From CADEED01 sp035502995 (GTDB taxonomy: Bacteria; Pseudomonadota; Gammaproteobacteria; Steroidobacterales; Steroidobacteraceae): a stretch of DNA of 64,000 nt. This document shows positions 41,523 through 49,305 of the stretch, one piece after another; the stretch's first letter is position 1, and every line of letters starts with the position of its first letter. The stretch spans positions 1 through 64,000 of the forward strand of contig DATJTW010000038.1 of the NCBI GenBank assembly GCA_035502995.1, in the 5' to 3' direction. The translations under genes were made by a program, and so were the position numbers. Below the pieces are notes generated by a model, which saw nothing but the letters and a program-made list of their open reading frames with translations, searched no databases and was not told the origin of the DNA.

Positions 41523-42284
41523 ATGCTTCGGCTGTACCACTGGGAACCCAATGCGAATTCCGGCAAGCCGATGCTCACCCTCGCCGAGAAAGGCGTGCCG
41601 TTCGAGAGCCACTATCTCGACCTGCTGAAGTTCGACCAGCACCAGCCTGACTACCTGAAGGTGAACCCCGACGGCACCATTCCCGCGATGGTGCACGGTT
41701 CGAACGTGCTCACCGAGTCGACGCCGATGATGGAATACGTCGACGACCAGTTCCCCGGACCGCCGTTGAAACCCGCCGACGCGATCGAGCGCTGGCGCAT
41801 GCGCTGGTGGATGCGTTTCTTCGACAGCTACTTCGCGCCGTCGCTGAGCATGATCGGCTGGGCGGTGTTCGTCGGGCCTTCGGTGCGGCACCGGCCGCGC
41901 GCGGAGCTGGAAGCGGCGATCGCGCGCATCCCGCTCGAATCGCGCCGGATCGCGTGGCGCAAGGCGATGTTCAACGAGTTCTCGGCCGAGGAGCTGGACG
42001 AGTCGCGACGCCGCGTGAGCTTCTGCACCGGCGTGCTCGAGGAACATCTCGGCAAACACGAATGGATCGCCGGCCGGACGTTTTCGCTGGGCGACATCAA
42101 CGGCTTCAATCTCGGTTACGCGCTGCCGCTGTCGCAGCCCGACCGGTGCAACGACGAGAAAACGCCGCGCATCATGGAGTGGCTGCGCCGAATCTACGAA
42201 CGCCCGGCGACGAAGCAGACCTGGAAGCTCGGCCGCACCGCGATGGCGGAGCGCGTGAAGTTCCTGGAGCGCGCCCATGCTTGA
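41523..42284 (+). CDS. Glutathione S-transferase, beta-etherase (LigF)-like
   Basis: This 253-residue protein has a thioredoxin-fold N-terminal domain (LYHWEPNANSGKPMLTLAEKG; VNPDGTIPAMVHG; LTESTPMMEYVDDQFPG) and an all-helical C-terminal domain with the folding motif FSLGDINGFNLG. The pattern, including NSxKPxxTLxEKG, LTEST and RMRWWxRFxDxYFxxxxSxIGWA, recalls LigF-type glutathione-dependent beta-etherases of sphingomonads, which cleave beta-aryl ether bonds of lignin dimers. That link is from remembered family patterns, not computed. It overlaps the next GST by eight bases. An unrelated detoxification role is the main alternative. Confidence 0.82.
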   Translation: MLRLYHWEPNANSGKPMLTLAEKGVPFESHYLDLLKFDQHQPDYLKVNPDGTIPAMVHGSNVLTESTPMMEYVDDQFPGPPLKPADAIERWRMRWWMRFFDSYFAPSLSMIGWAVFVGPSVRHRPRAELEAAIARIPLESRRIAWRKAMFNEFSAEELDESRRRVSFCTGVLEEHLGKHEWIAGRTFSLGDINGFNLGYALPLSQPDRCNDEKTPRIMEWLRRIYERPATKQTWKLGRTAMAERVKFLERAHA

Positions 42285-43062
42285 GCTGTGGACGTCCGAA
42301 CCCAACACGTTCTTCCTGAAGCCGCTGATCGCGCTGCACGAGAAACGCGCGGCGTTCACGGCGCGGTGGATGGACACCGACGCGCTGGCGCATTTTTCCG
42401 TCGATCATGGCGGCGAGACCGAGGCGACGCTGCACCTCGAGCGCGAAGGCCCGCTGCTGAACCACGACGGCACGTGGATCTCGGGCAGTTCGTTCATGCT
42501 CGAGTATCTCGCGGAGGTGCTGCCCGGCGAGGACCTGCTGCCGTCGGGCGCGATCGACCGGTACGAGGCGCACGCCTCCGCGCAGTTCCTCGGCGCGCAT
42601 CTCGGCGCGCTCGTGCCGATACTGGGCTGCGTGAAGTACCTCGCGCCGCGGCTCGCCGCGCACGACCGCGCGGACCTCGAGCGCAGACTGCTGACGGTGC
42701 AGCCGCTCGAACGGCGCAATTCGTGGCTGGCGTTGATCGATGGCACGTACACGCCGCAGATCCTCGCGACCGCGCGCGAGCGGCTGAAGCATCCCGTCGC
42801 TCGCGTCGAGAGCAGATTGGCCCGGGCCGAATGGCTCGCCGGGCCGCGTTATTCGATCGCCGACATCGATGCGTTCGCGATGTTGCGCGTGATCCCGGAT
42901 CTCGCGCCGGAGCTCGTGAACGCCGCCGCGACGCCACGCCTCTGCGCGTGGCTGGCGCGCATCGAATCGCGCCCGGCCGTCGCGGCGGCGCTGGCGACGA
43001 CCCGCAGTGGCAATCCGGCGCAGCACTTCGTGCCGGGCGTGGAGCCGTCGCGGTGGGGTTGA
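42277..43062 (+). CDS. Glutathione S-transferase family protein
   Basis: This 261-residue protein keeps the GST layout: an N-terminal fold with LWTSEPNTFFLKPLIALHEK and SGSSFMLEYLAE, and a helical C-terminal domain with YSIADIDAFAML. It overlaps the previous gene by eight bases and is probably made with it. The substrate-binding N-terminal strand (TLHLEREGPLLNHDGTWI) is diverged, with HDGTWI in place of the cis-Pro VPAL/VPAM motif, so glutathione binding may be altered. It may be a partner subunit of the first GST or have a different activity. Confidence 0.78.
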   Translation: MLELWTSEPNTFFLKPLIALHEKRAAFTARWMDTDALAHFSVDHGGETEATLHLEREGPLLNHDGTWISGSSFMLEYLAEVLPGEDLLPSGAIDRYEAHASAQFLGAHLGALVPILGCVKYLAPRLAAHDRADLERRLLTVQPLERRNSWLALIDGTYTPQILATARERLKHPVARVESRLARAEWLAGPRYSIADIDAFAMLRVIPDLAPELVNAAATPRLCAWLARIESRPAVAAALATTRSGNPAQHFVPGVEPSRWG

Positions 43063-43066
43063 GACG

Positions 43067-43822
43067 GTGACGACGCTGGTCCTGGTTCCCGGGCTGGTGT
43101 GCGACGCGGCGGTGTGGCGGCATTTCGTGACGGCGCTGCACCCGAACGGCGGCGTCGCCGAAGTCGTCATCGCGGATCACCGCGCGCTCGATTCCCTCGG
43201 CGCGATGGCGGACAGGATCCTCGCGGACACGCGCGGCCCGCTGGCGATCGCCGGCCACTCCATGGGCGGACGCGTCGCGCTCGAAGCGTGGCGCCGCGCA
43301 CCCGGGCGCATCACCGGCCTCGCGCTGCTGGACACCGGCACCCATCCACTCGCACCGGGCGACGCCGGCGCCCGCGAAACCGCCGGCCGCCACGAGCTGC
43401 TCGACCTCGCGCGCACACGCGGCATGGCCGCGATGGCCGAACGCTGGGTGCAGGGCATGGTGTGGAAGCCGCGGCTCGGCGACACGGCGTTGATCGACGC
43501 CGTCATCGCGATGTTCGCGCGCAGCAATGCCGACGTGTTCGCCGCGCAGATCCGCGCGTTGCTGGCGCGGCCCGACGCCGGCGCGTTGCTGCCGGGCATC
43601 CGCGTGCCGACGCTGGTGCTGTGCGGCGCCGACGACGCCTGGGCGCCCGCCGACCGGCATCGCGAGATGGCCGCGCGCATCCCCGGCGCGACGCTGACGC
43701 TGGTGCCCGACTGCGGCCACATGTGCACGATGGAACGGCCCGAGGCGGTGACGCGGGCGCTGCTCGACTGGTGCAGCTTGGTCATCCGGCACGCGCCGTC
43801 GGACGCGCGCGCGCAACTCTAG
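43067..43822 (+). CDS. Alpha/beta hydrolase
   Basis: This 251-residue protein has the alpha/beta-hydrolase fold: oxyanion region LVLVPGLVCDAAVW, nucleophile elbow GHSMGG near residue 64, acid in LCGADDAWAPADRH near 195, and His in DCGHMCTMERPEAV near 225. The GTG at 43067 directly follows the GST stop, and the next gene is convergent. It is the third gene of the apt-GST-GST run and could hydrolyse an ester or ring-cleavage product of the same pathway; the substrate cannot be deduced. Confidence 0.85.
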   Translation: MTTLVLVPGLVCDAAVWRHFVTALHPNGGVAEVVIADHRALDSLGAMADRILADTRGPLAIAGHSMGGRVALEAWRRAPGRITGLALLDTGTHPLAPGDAGARETAGRHELLDLARTRGMAAMAERWVQGMVWKPRLGDTALIDAVIAMFARSNADVFAAQIRALLARPDAGALLPGIRVPTLVLCGADDAWAPADRHREMAARIPGATLTLVPDCGHMCTMERPEAVTRALLDWCSLVIRHAPSDARAQL

Positions 43823-43850
43823 CTACCCGCATCGCCGCGTCGCGGCGCCG

Positions 43851-44300
43851 TCAGAACATCGTATTGTCGTTCGCCGACTTCTCCGGCACCGGCTGCACGA
43901 CGTCCCAGTGCTCAACCACCTTGCCCTTCTCGAAGCGGAAGATGTCGACAACCGCCATGCCGCGATCGCCGGGCTTCATCGTCACGTGCGAGTGCACGAT
44001 CGCGTAGTCGCCGTCCGCGTACGCGTGCTTGATCGTATACGTCCAGCCCGGCAGCTGCTGCAGCGCCTTGCCGAGGACTTCCACCGCCGCCTCCTTGCCG
44101 TCGGCGGCGATCGGGTTGTGCTGGATGTACTTGTCGCCGACGTAGGTGTCGAACCCTTCCTTCACCTTCTTCTGGTTGAACACCATGTCGAGGAAGGCGA
44201 TGGCCTTCCGCGCGTTGGCGGCCTTGCTGATGTGCGCGCCCGCGGGCGCGGCCACCAGGCCGAGGGCGAACAACGTCGAGACGAGGATCGTGTTTTTCAT
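43851..44300 (-). CDS. Exported SnoaL-like (NTF2-fold) protein
   Basis: This 149-residue protein has a Sec signal (MKNTILVSTLFALGLVAAPAGA) and an NTF2-like domain with YIQHNPIAADGKEA, HSHVTMKPGDRGMAVVDIFRFEKGKVVEHWDVVQ (in short runs: HSHVTMKPGDRG, MAVVDIFRFEKGKVVEHWD). The QHNP and EHWD segments are typical of SnoaL-like predicted ester cyclases. ATG 44300 is preceded by AGGAG; an open stretch upstream to 44360 is rejected because it lacks a signal peptide. Function in the periplasm is unknown. Confidence 0.82.
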   Translation of the reverse strand: MKNTILVSTLFALGLVAAPAGAHISKAANARKAIAFLDMVFNQKKVKEGFDTYVGDKYIQHNPIAADGKEAAVEVLGKALQQLPGWTYTIKHAYADGDYAIVHSHVTMKPGDRGMAVVDIFRFEKGKVVEHWDVVQPVPEKSANDNTMF

Positions 44301-44443
44301 GGGCTGCTCCTGCGCGCGGCCCGCGCATCGTAGCCCCGGCGGCGACACCGCGCATTGCACTCTCGGTACAGTCCGCGGCCCCTCGCAGTCGAGCCCGTCG
44401 CCGACACGAAAGCGCCTGATCGCTGCACTTCAACGGGGGTCCC

Positions 44444-45922
44444 ATGCGATATCTCAGCGACGACGATCTGCGCAGCCTGTGTCCTGCCGAATATTCGTCG
44501 CTGGGTTCGCCGATCCCGACGCAGATGATCTCGAACGGCGAATTCACGCCGCTGCCGCAGACCGAGGACCAGCGGCGCGTGGAGCGCGAGATCGAGAAGC
44601 TCGCCGACGAGCTCGCGCCGCGTCACGGCATGAACCGCCGCCAGTTCCTGTCGAGCAGCGCCGGCCTGTCGGCCGCGTTCGTCGCGATGAACAGCGTGTT
44701 CGGTCCGCTGTTCACGGCGTCGCGCGCCGAGGCCGCGACGCCGGGCGCCGCCGAATCGCGCGCCCGCGCCCTCGCCGGCCAGTTCATCTTCGACTGCCAG
44801 ACGCACTTCGTGCGCGACGACTACGGCCAGCAAGGCATCACAGGGCTCTCGCAGTTCGCGAAGCAGTTCTGGAACCCGGCGCTCGAGAACGAGAAGTCCA
44901 TCGACCGCCTGAAGTTCGCGAACTACGTGAAGGAAATCTTCGTCGACAGCGACACGAAGGTCGCGCTGCTGTCCGGTTCCCCGGTCGACGACGAGTTCAA
45001 CCTGTTCCTGAACAACGACCAGATCGCCGCGGCGCGCCGCTCGGTGAACGCGGTGGCGCGCTCGCGCCGCATGCTGGCGCACTCGATCATCCAGCCGATG
45101 AGCGACGGCTGGCTCGACGAGGTCGATCGCTGCATCGAGGTGATCAAGCCCGACAGCTGGAAGGGCTACACCATCGGCGATCCCATCTTCCTGACCAAGA
45201 AGGGTTCGAACTGGCGGCTCGACGACGAAAAGCGCGTCTATCCGTTCTACGAGAAATGCGTGAAGTCCGGCATCAACACGGTGTGCATCCACAAGGGACT
45301 GCTCCCGGCCGACTACGAGAAGAGCTGGCCCGAGGTGTGGAAACACGCCACGGTGTGGGATCTCGGCAAGGCCGCGAAGGACTGGCCGGGCATCACGTTC
45401 ATCATCTATCACTCCGCGCTGCGGCCGTTCATCGAACTACCGGACCAGTCGCTGAAGCAATTCGAGGAGACGGGGCGCATCGACTGGGTCACCGATCTCG
45501 CCGAGATCCCGCGCAAGTTCGGCGTGAAGAACGTGCACGCCGAGCTCGGCACCTGCTTCGCGAACACCTGCGTCACACATCCGCGCCTCGCGGCGGCGAT
45601 GGTCGGCACGTTGATCAAGGGACTGGGAGCGGACAAGGTGGTTTGGGGCACCGACTCCGTCTGGTACGGCTCGCCGCAGTGGCAGATCGAGGCGATGCGC
45701 CGGCTCGAGGTTCCCGAGGACATGCAGAAGAAGCACGGCTTCGCGCCGCTCGGCGCCGCCGACGGTCCGGTCAAGAGCGCAATCTTCGCGGGCAACGCCG
45801 CGAAGCACTACAAGCTCGATCCGAAGACCGCGATGAACGCGCTCGGCGGCGACGAGCTGAGCGCGATGCGCACGGCCTGGCAAGGCGATCCGTCGAACCT
45901 GCGCTACGGCTACGTCGCGTGA
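44444..45922 (+). CDS. Amidohydrolase with buried twin-arginine motif
   Basis: This 492-residue protein of the amidohydrolase-2 family has a TIM barrel from about residue 110 with HTHxD-like DCQTHF near 114, WGTDSVWYGSPQW near 405 and NAAKHY at the end. Unusually, residues 63-95 (MNRRQFLSSSAGLSAAFVAM and beyond) look like a Tat signal but follow 62 residues of ordered-looking sequence (SPIPTQMISNGEFTPLPQ). I recall the same N-terminal block in relatives, so the upstream start appears genuine; ATG 44630 would expose the Tat signal. Overlaps the next gene by four bases. Substrate unknown; decarboxylase and lactonase activities occur in this family. Confidence 0.82.
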   Translation: MRYLSDDDLRSLCPAEYSSLGSPIPTQMISNGEFTPLPQTEDQRRVEREIEKLADELAPRHGMNRRQFLSSSAGLSAAFVAMNSVFGPLFTASRAEAATPGAAESRARALAGQFIFDCQTHFVRDDYGQQGITGLSQFAKQFWNPALENEKSIDRLKFANYVKEIFVDSDTKVALLSGSPVDDEFNLFLNNDQIAAARRSVNAVARSRRMLAHSIIQPMSDGWLDEVDRCIEVIKPDSWKGYTIGDPIFLTKKGSNWRLDDEKRVYPFYEKCVKSGINTVCIHKGLLPADYEKSWPEVWKHATVWDLGKAAKDWPGITFIIYHSALRPFIELPDQSLKQFEETGRIDWVTDLAEIPRKFGVKNVHAELGTCFANTCVTHPRLAAAMVGTLIKGLGADKVVWGTDSVWYGSPQWQIEAMRRLEVPEDMQKKHGFAPLGAADGPVKSAIFAGNAAKHYKLDPKTAMNALGGDELSAMRTAWQGDPSNLRYGYVA

Positions 45923-46767
45923 CGGCGCCGGAGCTGCTGGCGTCGTACTGGACGATCTGCGGCGCGGCCGAGCCGCACAGCGACCACGAGTTCAGCCCGT
46001 TCTCGCTGCGCGACCGGGCAGCGTCGGCGGCCCGCGCCGGATTCAAGGGCCTGGGGCTGTGGCATGCGGATGTGGCCTGGCTGCGCGAGCGGCATTCGCT
46101 CCACGAGATGCGCGGGATCCTCCAGGACCACTGGATCGTGCACCTCGAGCTCGAGTTCCTGACCGACTGGTTCGTCGACGGCGAGAAACGCCGCGCGTCT
46201 GATGTCACGCGCCGATTGCTGCTGGAGAGCGCCGCGGCCCTGGGTGCGCGGCACATCAAGGTGGGCGACTTCTTCAAGACGCCGGTGCCCATGGCGCGGC
46301 TCGTGGAGGAGTTCGCGAAGCTGTGCCGCGAGGCGCGCGAACACGGCACGCGCATCGTGTTCGAGTTCATGCCGTTCTCGCGCATCGAGAGTCTCGACGA
46401 TGCGCGCGCGCTGGTCACCGGCGCCGCGCAGCCGAACGGCGGCATCTGCGTCGATCTCTGGCACGTCGTGAAGCTCGGCATTCCGTATGCGCAGATGGCG
46501 GCGTTCCCGAAGGAATACCTGCTGTCGATCGAGCTGAACGACGGTTGGCTGCAGGCGCCGCCGGGGATGGACCTCGTCACCGAGACCACCTGCCACCGCG
46601 CGTTCTGCGGCGAAGGCCAGTTCGACGTGCGCGGCTTCGTCGCGACGATGCGAGCTGCCGGCTACGACGGACCCTGGGGCATCGAGGTGCTGAACCAGGC
46701 CGCGCGCGGCTGGGCCCTGGACGAGCTGACGTCGCGCGCCTTCCGCACCACCAACGCGATGTTCTGA
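45919..46767 (+). CDS. Sugar-phosphate isomerase/epimerase-like TIM barrel
   Basis: This 282-residue protein is an AP-endonuclease-2-type TIM barrel (xylose isomerase-like superfamily). It has FKGLGLWHADVAWL, HIKVGDFF, IVFEFMPFS, CVDLWHVVKLG, SIELNDGW and WGIEVLN, with the acidic and His metal ligands of the superfamily. Start is GTG 45919, in a four-base overlap with the amidohydrolase, so the two form a translationally coupled pair. Members act on keto-sugars, inositols, protocatechuate-derived dehydroshikimate and hydroxypyruvate. In this aromatic-leaning neighbourhood a 3-dehydroshikimate dehydratase or similar step is possible. Confidence 0.82.
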   Translation: MTAPELLASYWTICGAAEPHSDHEFSPFSLRDRAASAARAGFKGLGLWHADVAWLRERHSLHEMRGILQDHWIVHLELEFLTDWFVDGEKRRASDVTRRLLLESAAALGARHIKVGDFFKTPVPMARLVEEFAKLCREAREHGTRIVFEFMPFSRIESLDDARALVTGAAQPNGGICVDLWHVVKLGIPYAQMAAFPKEYLLSIELNDGWLQAPPGMDLVTETTCHRAFCGEGQFDVRGFVATMRAAGYDGPWGIEVLNQAARGWALDELTSRAFRTTNAMF

Positions 46768-46817
46768 CACATCTCCGCGTGCAGGCGCCGGCGCGTCCGC
46801 GTATCGTCGCGCGTTTC

Positions 46818-47531
46818 ATGTCGACCCTGCTCCTCATCCACGGCGCCTGGCACGGCGCCTGGTGCTGGTACAAGCTGACGCCGCGCCTCGAAGCCGGCGG
46901 CCGGCGCGTGCTCGCCCCCGACCTGCCGTCGATGGGCGCGGATACGACGCCGCCCGCCGTCATCACGCTCGACTACTGGGCCCGGTTCGTCGCGGACCTC
47001 GCCGAACGCGAGGCCGAGCCCGTGACGCTGGTGGCGCACAGCCGCGGCGGGGTGATCGCCAGCCGCGCGGCGGAGCTCGTGCCCGACCGCATCCGCCGGA
47101 TCGTCTACGTCGCGGCCTATCTACTGCCGGCGCGCGGCACCGTCGCCACCGAGGCGCGTCGCGACAGCCATTCGCTGATCCCTGCCAACATGTTGCCGGC
47201 GGCGAGCGGCGTCACGTGCACGGTTCGCGCCGGCGTGGTCCGCGAAGCGTTCTACGGCCGCTGCCCGGACGAGGACGCCGGGTTCGCGTGCGAGCGCCTG
47301 TCGCCCGAGCCGCTGAAACCGCTGGTGACGCCGCTGGAGATCACGCCGGAACGCTTCGGCCGCGTGCCACGCGCCTATGTCGAAACGCGCTTCGACCGCG
47401 TCATCTCGCTCGCCGAGCAGCGGCGCATGCAGGCCGCGCTGCCGTGCGACCCGGTGTTCGCACTCGACGCCGACCACTCGCCGTTCCTCTCTCAGCCGGA
47501 CGAACTGGCGCGGATGTTGATCTCGATCTGA
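46818..47531 (+). CDS. Alpha/beta hydrolase, methylesterase-like
   Basis: This 237-residue alpha/beta hydrolase resembles the plant methylesterase and hydroxynitrile lyase branch: start LLLIHGAWHGAWCWYKLTPRLEAGG (LLLIHGAWHGAWCW then KLTPRLEAGG), nucleophile VAHSRGG near residue 76, acid near 185, and His in DADHSPFLSQPDELA near 220. Arg replaces the middle residue usual in GHSMGG. Forty bases at its 3' end overlap the convergent VOC gene. Possible substrates are small esters such as methyl aromatics, consistent with neighbours; not proven. Confidence 0.83.
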   Translation: MSTLLLIHGAWHGAWCWYKLTPRLEAGGRRVLAPDLPSMGADTTPPAVITLDYWARFVADLAEREAEPVTLVAHSRGGVIASRAAELVPDRIRRIVYVAAYLLPARGTVATEARRDSHSLIPANMLPAASGVTCTVRAGVVREAFYGRCPDEDAGFACERLSPEPLKPLVTPLEITPERFGRVPRAYVETRFDRVISLAEQRRMQAALPCDPVFALDADHSPFLSQPDELARMLISI

Positions 47532-47902
47532 ATCCCGTCGGGATCGTGCACGAACAGCTGGCGCAGCGGCCGGCCGGGCACGACCGAGGCGCGGTACTTC
47601 ACGCCGTGCGCGTCGAAGCTCGCGACCAGCTCGTCCCAGTTGTCCGCCGCGAAGGCGATGTGATCGACGCTGCCGCTGCCGTGGCGTTCGGCGACGACGT
47701 CCTTCAGGCGCCCGGTCGATTCGTAGCTCGCCTGGCCGGCGACGTGCACCACCGCGATGTCACCGACGTAGATCCACAACCCGTCGAAGTCGAACGGCGG
47801 CCGCGGGCCCGTGCGCAGGCCGAGCACGTCGCAATAGAAGTGGCGCGTCTTCTCGAGATCTTTCGACAGCACCATGTAGTGCTGCATCTGGGTGATGGGC
47901 AT
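47492..47902 (-). CDS. VOC-family (glyoxalase/dioxygenase-fold) protein
   Basis: This 136-residue protein is a vicinal-oxygen-chelate fold protein with paired beta-alpha-beta modules. Likely metal ligands are His in MQHYMVLSKDLEKTRHFY (about residue 8), His in VDHIAFAADNW (about 78) and Glu in IQIEINI near the C-terminus; VLGLRTGPRP and HDPDGIQIE are typical. Members include glyoxalases and ring-cleaving dioxygenases. A perfect inverted repeat fills the region just upstream, so its translation start (ATG 47902, or the next Met six codons on) lacks a visible ribosome site. Confidence 0.82.
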   Translation of the reverse strand: MPITQMQHYMVLSKDLEKTRHFYCDVLGLRTGPRPPFDFDGLWIYVGDIAVVHVAGQASYESTGRLKDVVAERHGSGSVDHIAFAADNWDELVASFDAHGVKYRASVVPGRPLRQLFVHDPDGIQIEINIRASSSG

Positions 47903-47910
47903 GGAAGGTC

Positions 47911-47994
47911 GGTGCCGGGTGGGGGATATGGGGAGTTATTGCGCCATGCGCGCGCCAACTTGGCAACAACTCCCCATATCCCCCACCCGGCACC
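47911..47994. repeat. Perfect 27-bp inverted repeat (REP/MITE-like)
   Basis: Bases 47911-47937 (GGTGCCGGGTGGGGGATATG then GGGAGTT) and 47968-47994 are perfect complements, around a 30-base centre that holds a smaller imperfect hairpin (TTGCGCCA with TTGGCAA). The element fills nearly the whole gap between the MetE-like stop and the VOC start. It lacks U-runs, so it is not a normal terminator. The structure suggests a mobile palindromic repeat; copy number elsewhere is unknown. Confidence 0.85.
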
Positions 47995-47997
47995 AAC

Positions 47998-49098
47998 CTA
48001 TCCCCACACCTCGCGCGCGATATCCACGACCAGCCGCAGCTTCGCCGTCTGCTGGCTCATCTGGATGTCGTTGCCGTGGTAGCTGCTCGAGAAGCCGCAC
48101 TGCGGCGACAGCGCCAGCTGCTCAAGCGGCACGTACTTCGCCGCCTCGTCGATGCGCCGCTTGATCGCATCCTTCGCTTCCAGCGCGCCGAGCTTGGTCG
48201 TGATCAACCCCAGCACGACCACCTTGCCCTTCGGCAGGAAGCGCAACGGACGGAAGTCGCCGCTGCGCTCGTCGTCGTACTCGAGGAAATAGGCGTCGAC
48301 TTTCATCTCCGACAGCAATGCCTCGGCCACGGGTTCGTACCCGCCCTCCGCCGCATGCGCGCTCTTGAAGTTGCCGCGGCACAGGTGCACCGCCAGCGTC
48401 ATGCCCTCCGGCTTCTGCGCCACCACGCGGTTGATGAAGTTCGCGTAGCGATGCGGCAGCTCGTTCGGATCGTCGCCGCGCGCGCGCGCCGCCTCGCGCA
48501 TCTTCATGTCGCAGAGATAGGCGAGGTTCGTGTCGTCCATCTGCACGTAGCGGCAACCGGCCGCGGCCAGCGAGCGCAGCTCGTCGCCGTACGCCCGGGC
48601 GACGTCGTCGTAGAACGCTTCGAGATCCGGGTAGTCCTTCTGGCTGATGCCGGCACGGCCGCCGCGGAAATGCAGCATCGTCGGCGACGGGATCGTCACC
48701 TTCGGCGTGCGCCCCGTCTTCGACTTGAGGAACTCGAAGTCCGCGCGCTGGATGTCGCGCGAATGGCGCACCTTGCCCGTCACGCGCATCACCGGCGGCG
48801 CGAGCTCCTCGCTGCCGTCGGCCTTCACCACGATCTTCGGATCGTCCGACTGCACGCCGTCGAGCTGCTTGAGGAAATCGATGTGGAAGTACGTGCGGCG
48901 GAATTCGCCGTCGGTGATCGCCTGCAGGCCCACCTCTTCCTGCATGCGGATGACTTCCTCGATCGCCTTGTCCTCCACGGCGCGCAGCTGGGCCGCGTCT
49001 ATCTGCTTGCGGGCGAACTGCTCACGGGCATCGAGCAGGTACTTGGGACGGAGGAAACTGCCGACATGATCTCCACGGGCGGGGATGACCGGATTCAT
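47998..49098 (-). CDS. Short MetE-like cobalamin-independent methyltransferase
   Basis: This 366-residue protein corresponds to the catalytic half of methionine synthase MetE, without the N-terminal barrel. It has zinc ligands in LAVHLCRGNF (His and Cys), EYDDERSGDF (acid) and ALSPQCGFSSS (Cys), and the substrate Asp in YVQMDDTNLAYLCD. The start is ATG 49098 with AGGAG five bases upstream. Such short proteins (B. subtilis YxjG type) may methylate homocysteine or other thiols with alternative donors, and in aromatic degraders may take methyl groups released by O-demethylation. Downstream lies the inverted repeat. Confidence 0.85.
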   Translation of the reverse strand: MNPVIPARGDHVGSFLRPKYLLDAREQFARKQIDAAQLRAVEDKAIEEVIRMQEEVGLQAITDGEFRRTYFHIDFLKQLDGVQSDDPKIVVKADGSEELAPPVMRVTGKVRHSRDIQRADFEFLKSKTGRTPKVTIPSPTMLHFRGGRAGISQKDYPDLEAFYDDVARAYGDELRSLAAAGCRYVQMDDTNLAYLCDMKMREAARARGDDPNELPHRYANFINRVVAQKPEGMTLAVHLCRGNFKSAHAAEGGYEPVAEALLSEMKVDAYFLEYDDERSGDFRPLRFLPKGKVVVLGLITTKLGALEAKDAIKRRIDEAAKYVPLEQLALSPQCGFSSSYHGNDIQMSQQTAKLRLVVDIAREVWG

Positions 49099-49305
49099 CG
49101 AGACTCCTGTAATCAATGGCTTGTGTGTCCCCGCACGAATCATCAGACATTTTTGAAAGGGCCACGACGCAATCTGCGGACATGCGCGCACAGCGACTCG
49201 ACTTCCCGCGCAGTTCGATGCGCGCGGCAGCGAAATCGCTCGCGCCACGTTCGCGGCCGGACACGATGCTATTCTCGCGACGCGTCGAAGGGGGACGTCA
49301 CGACC

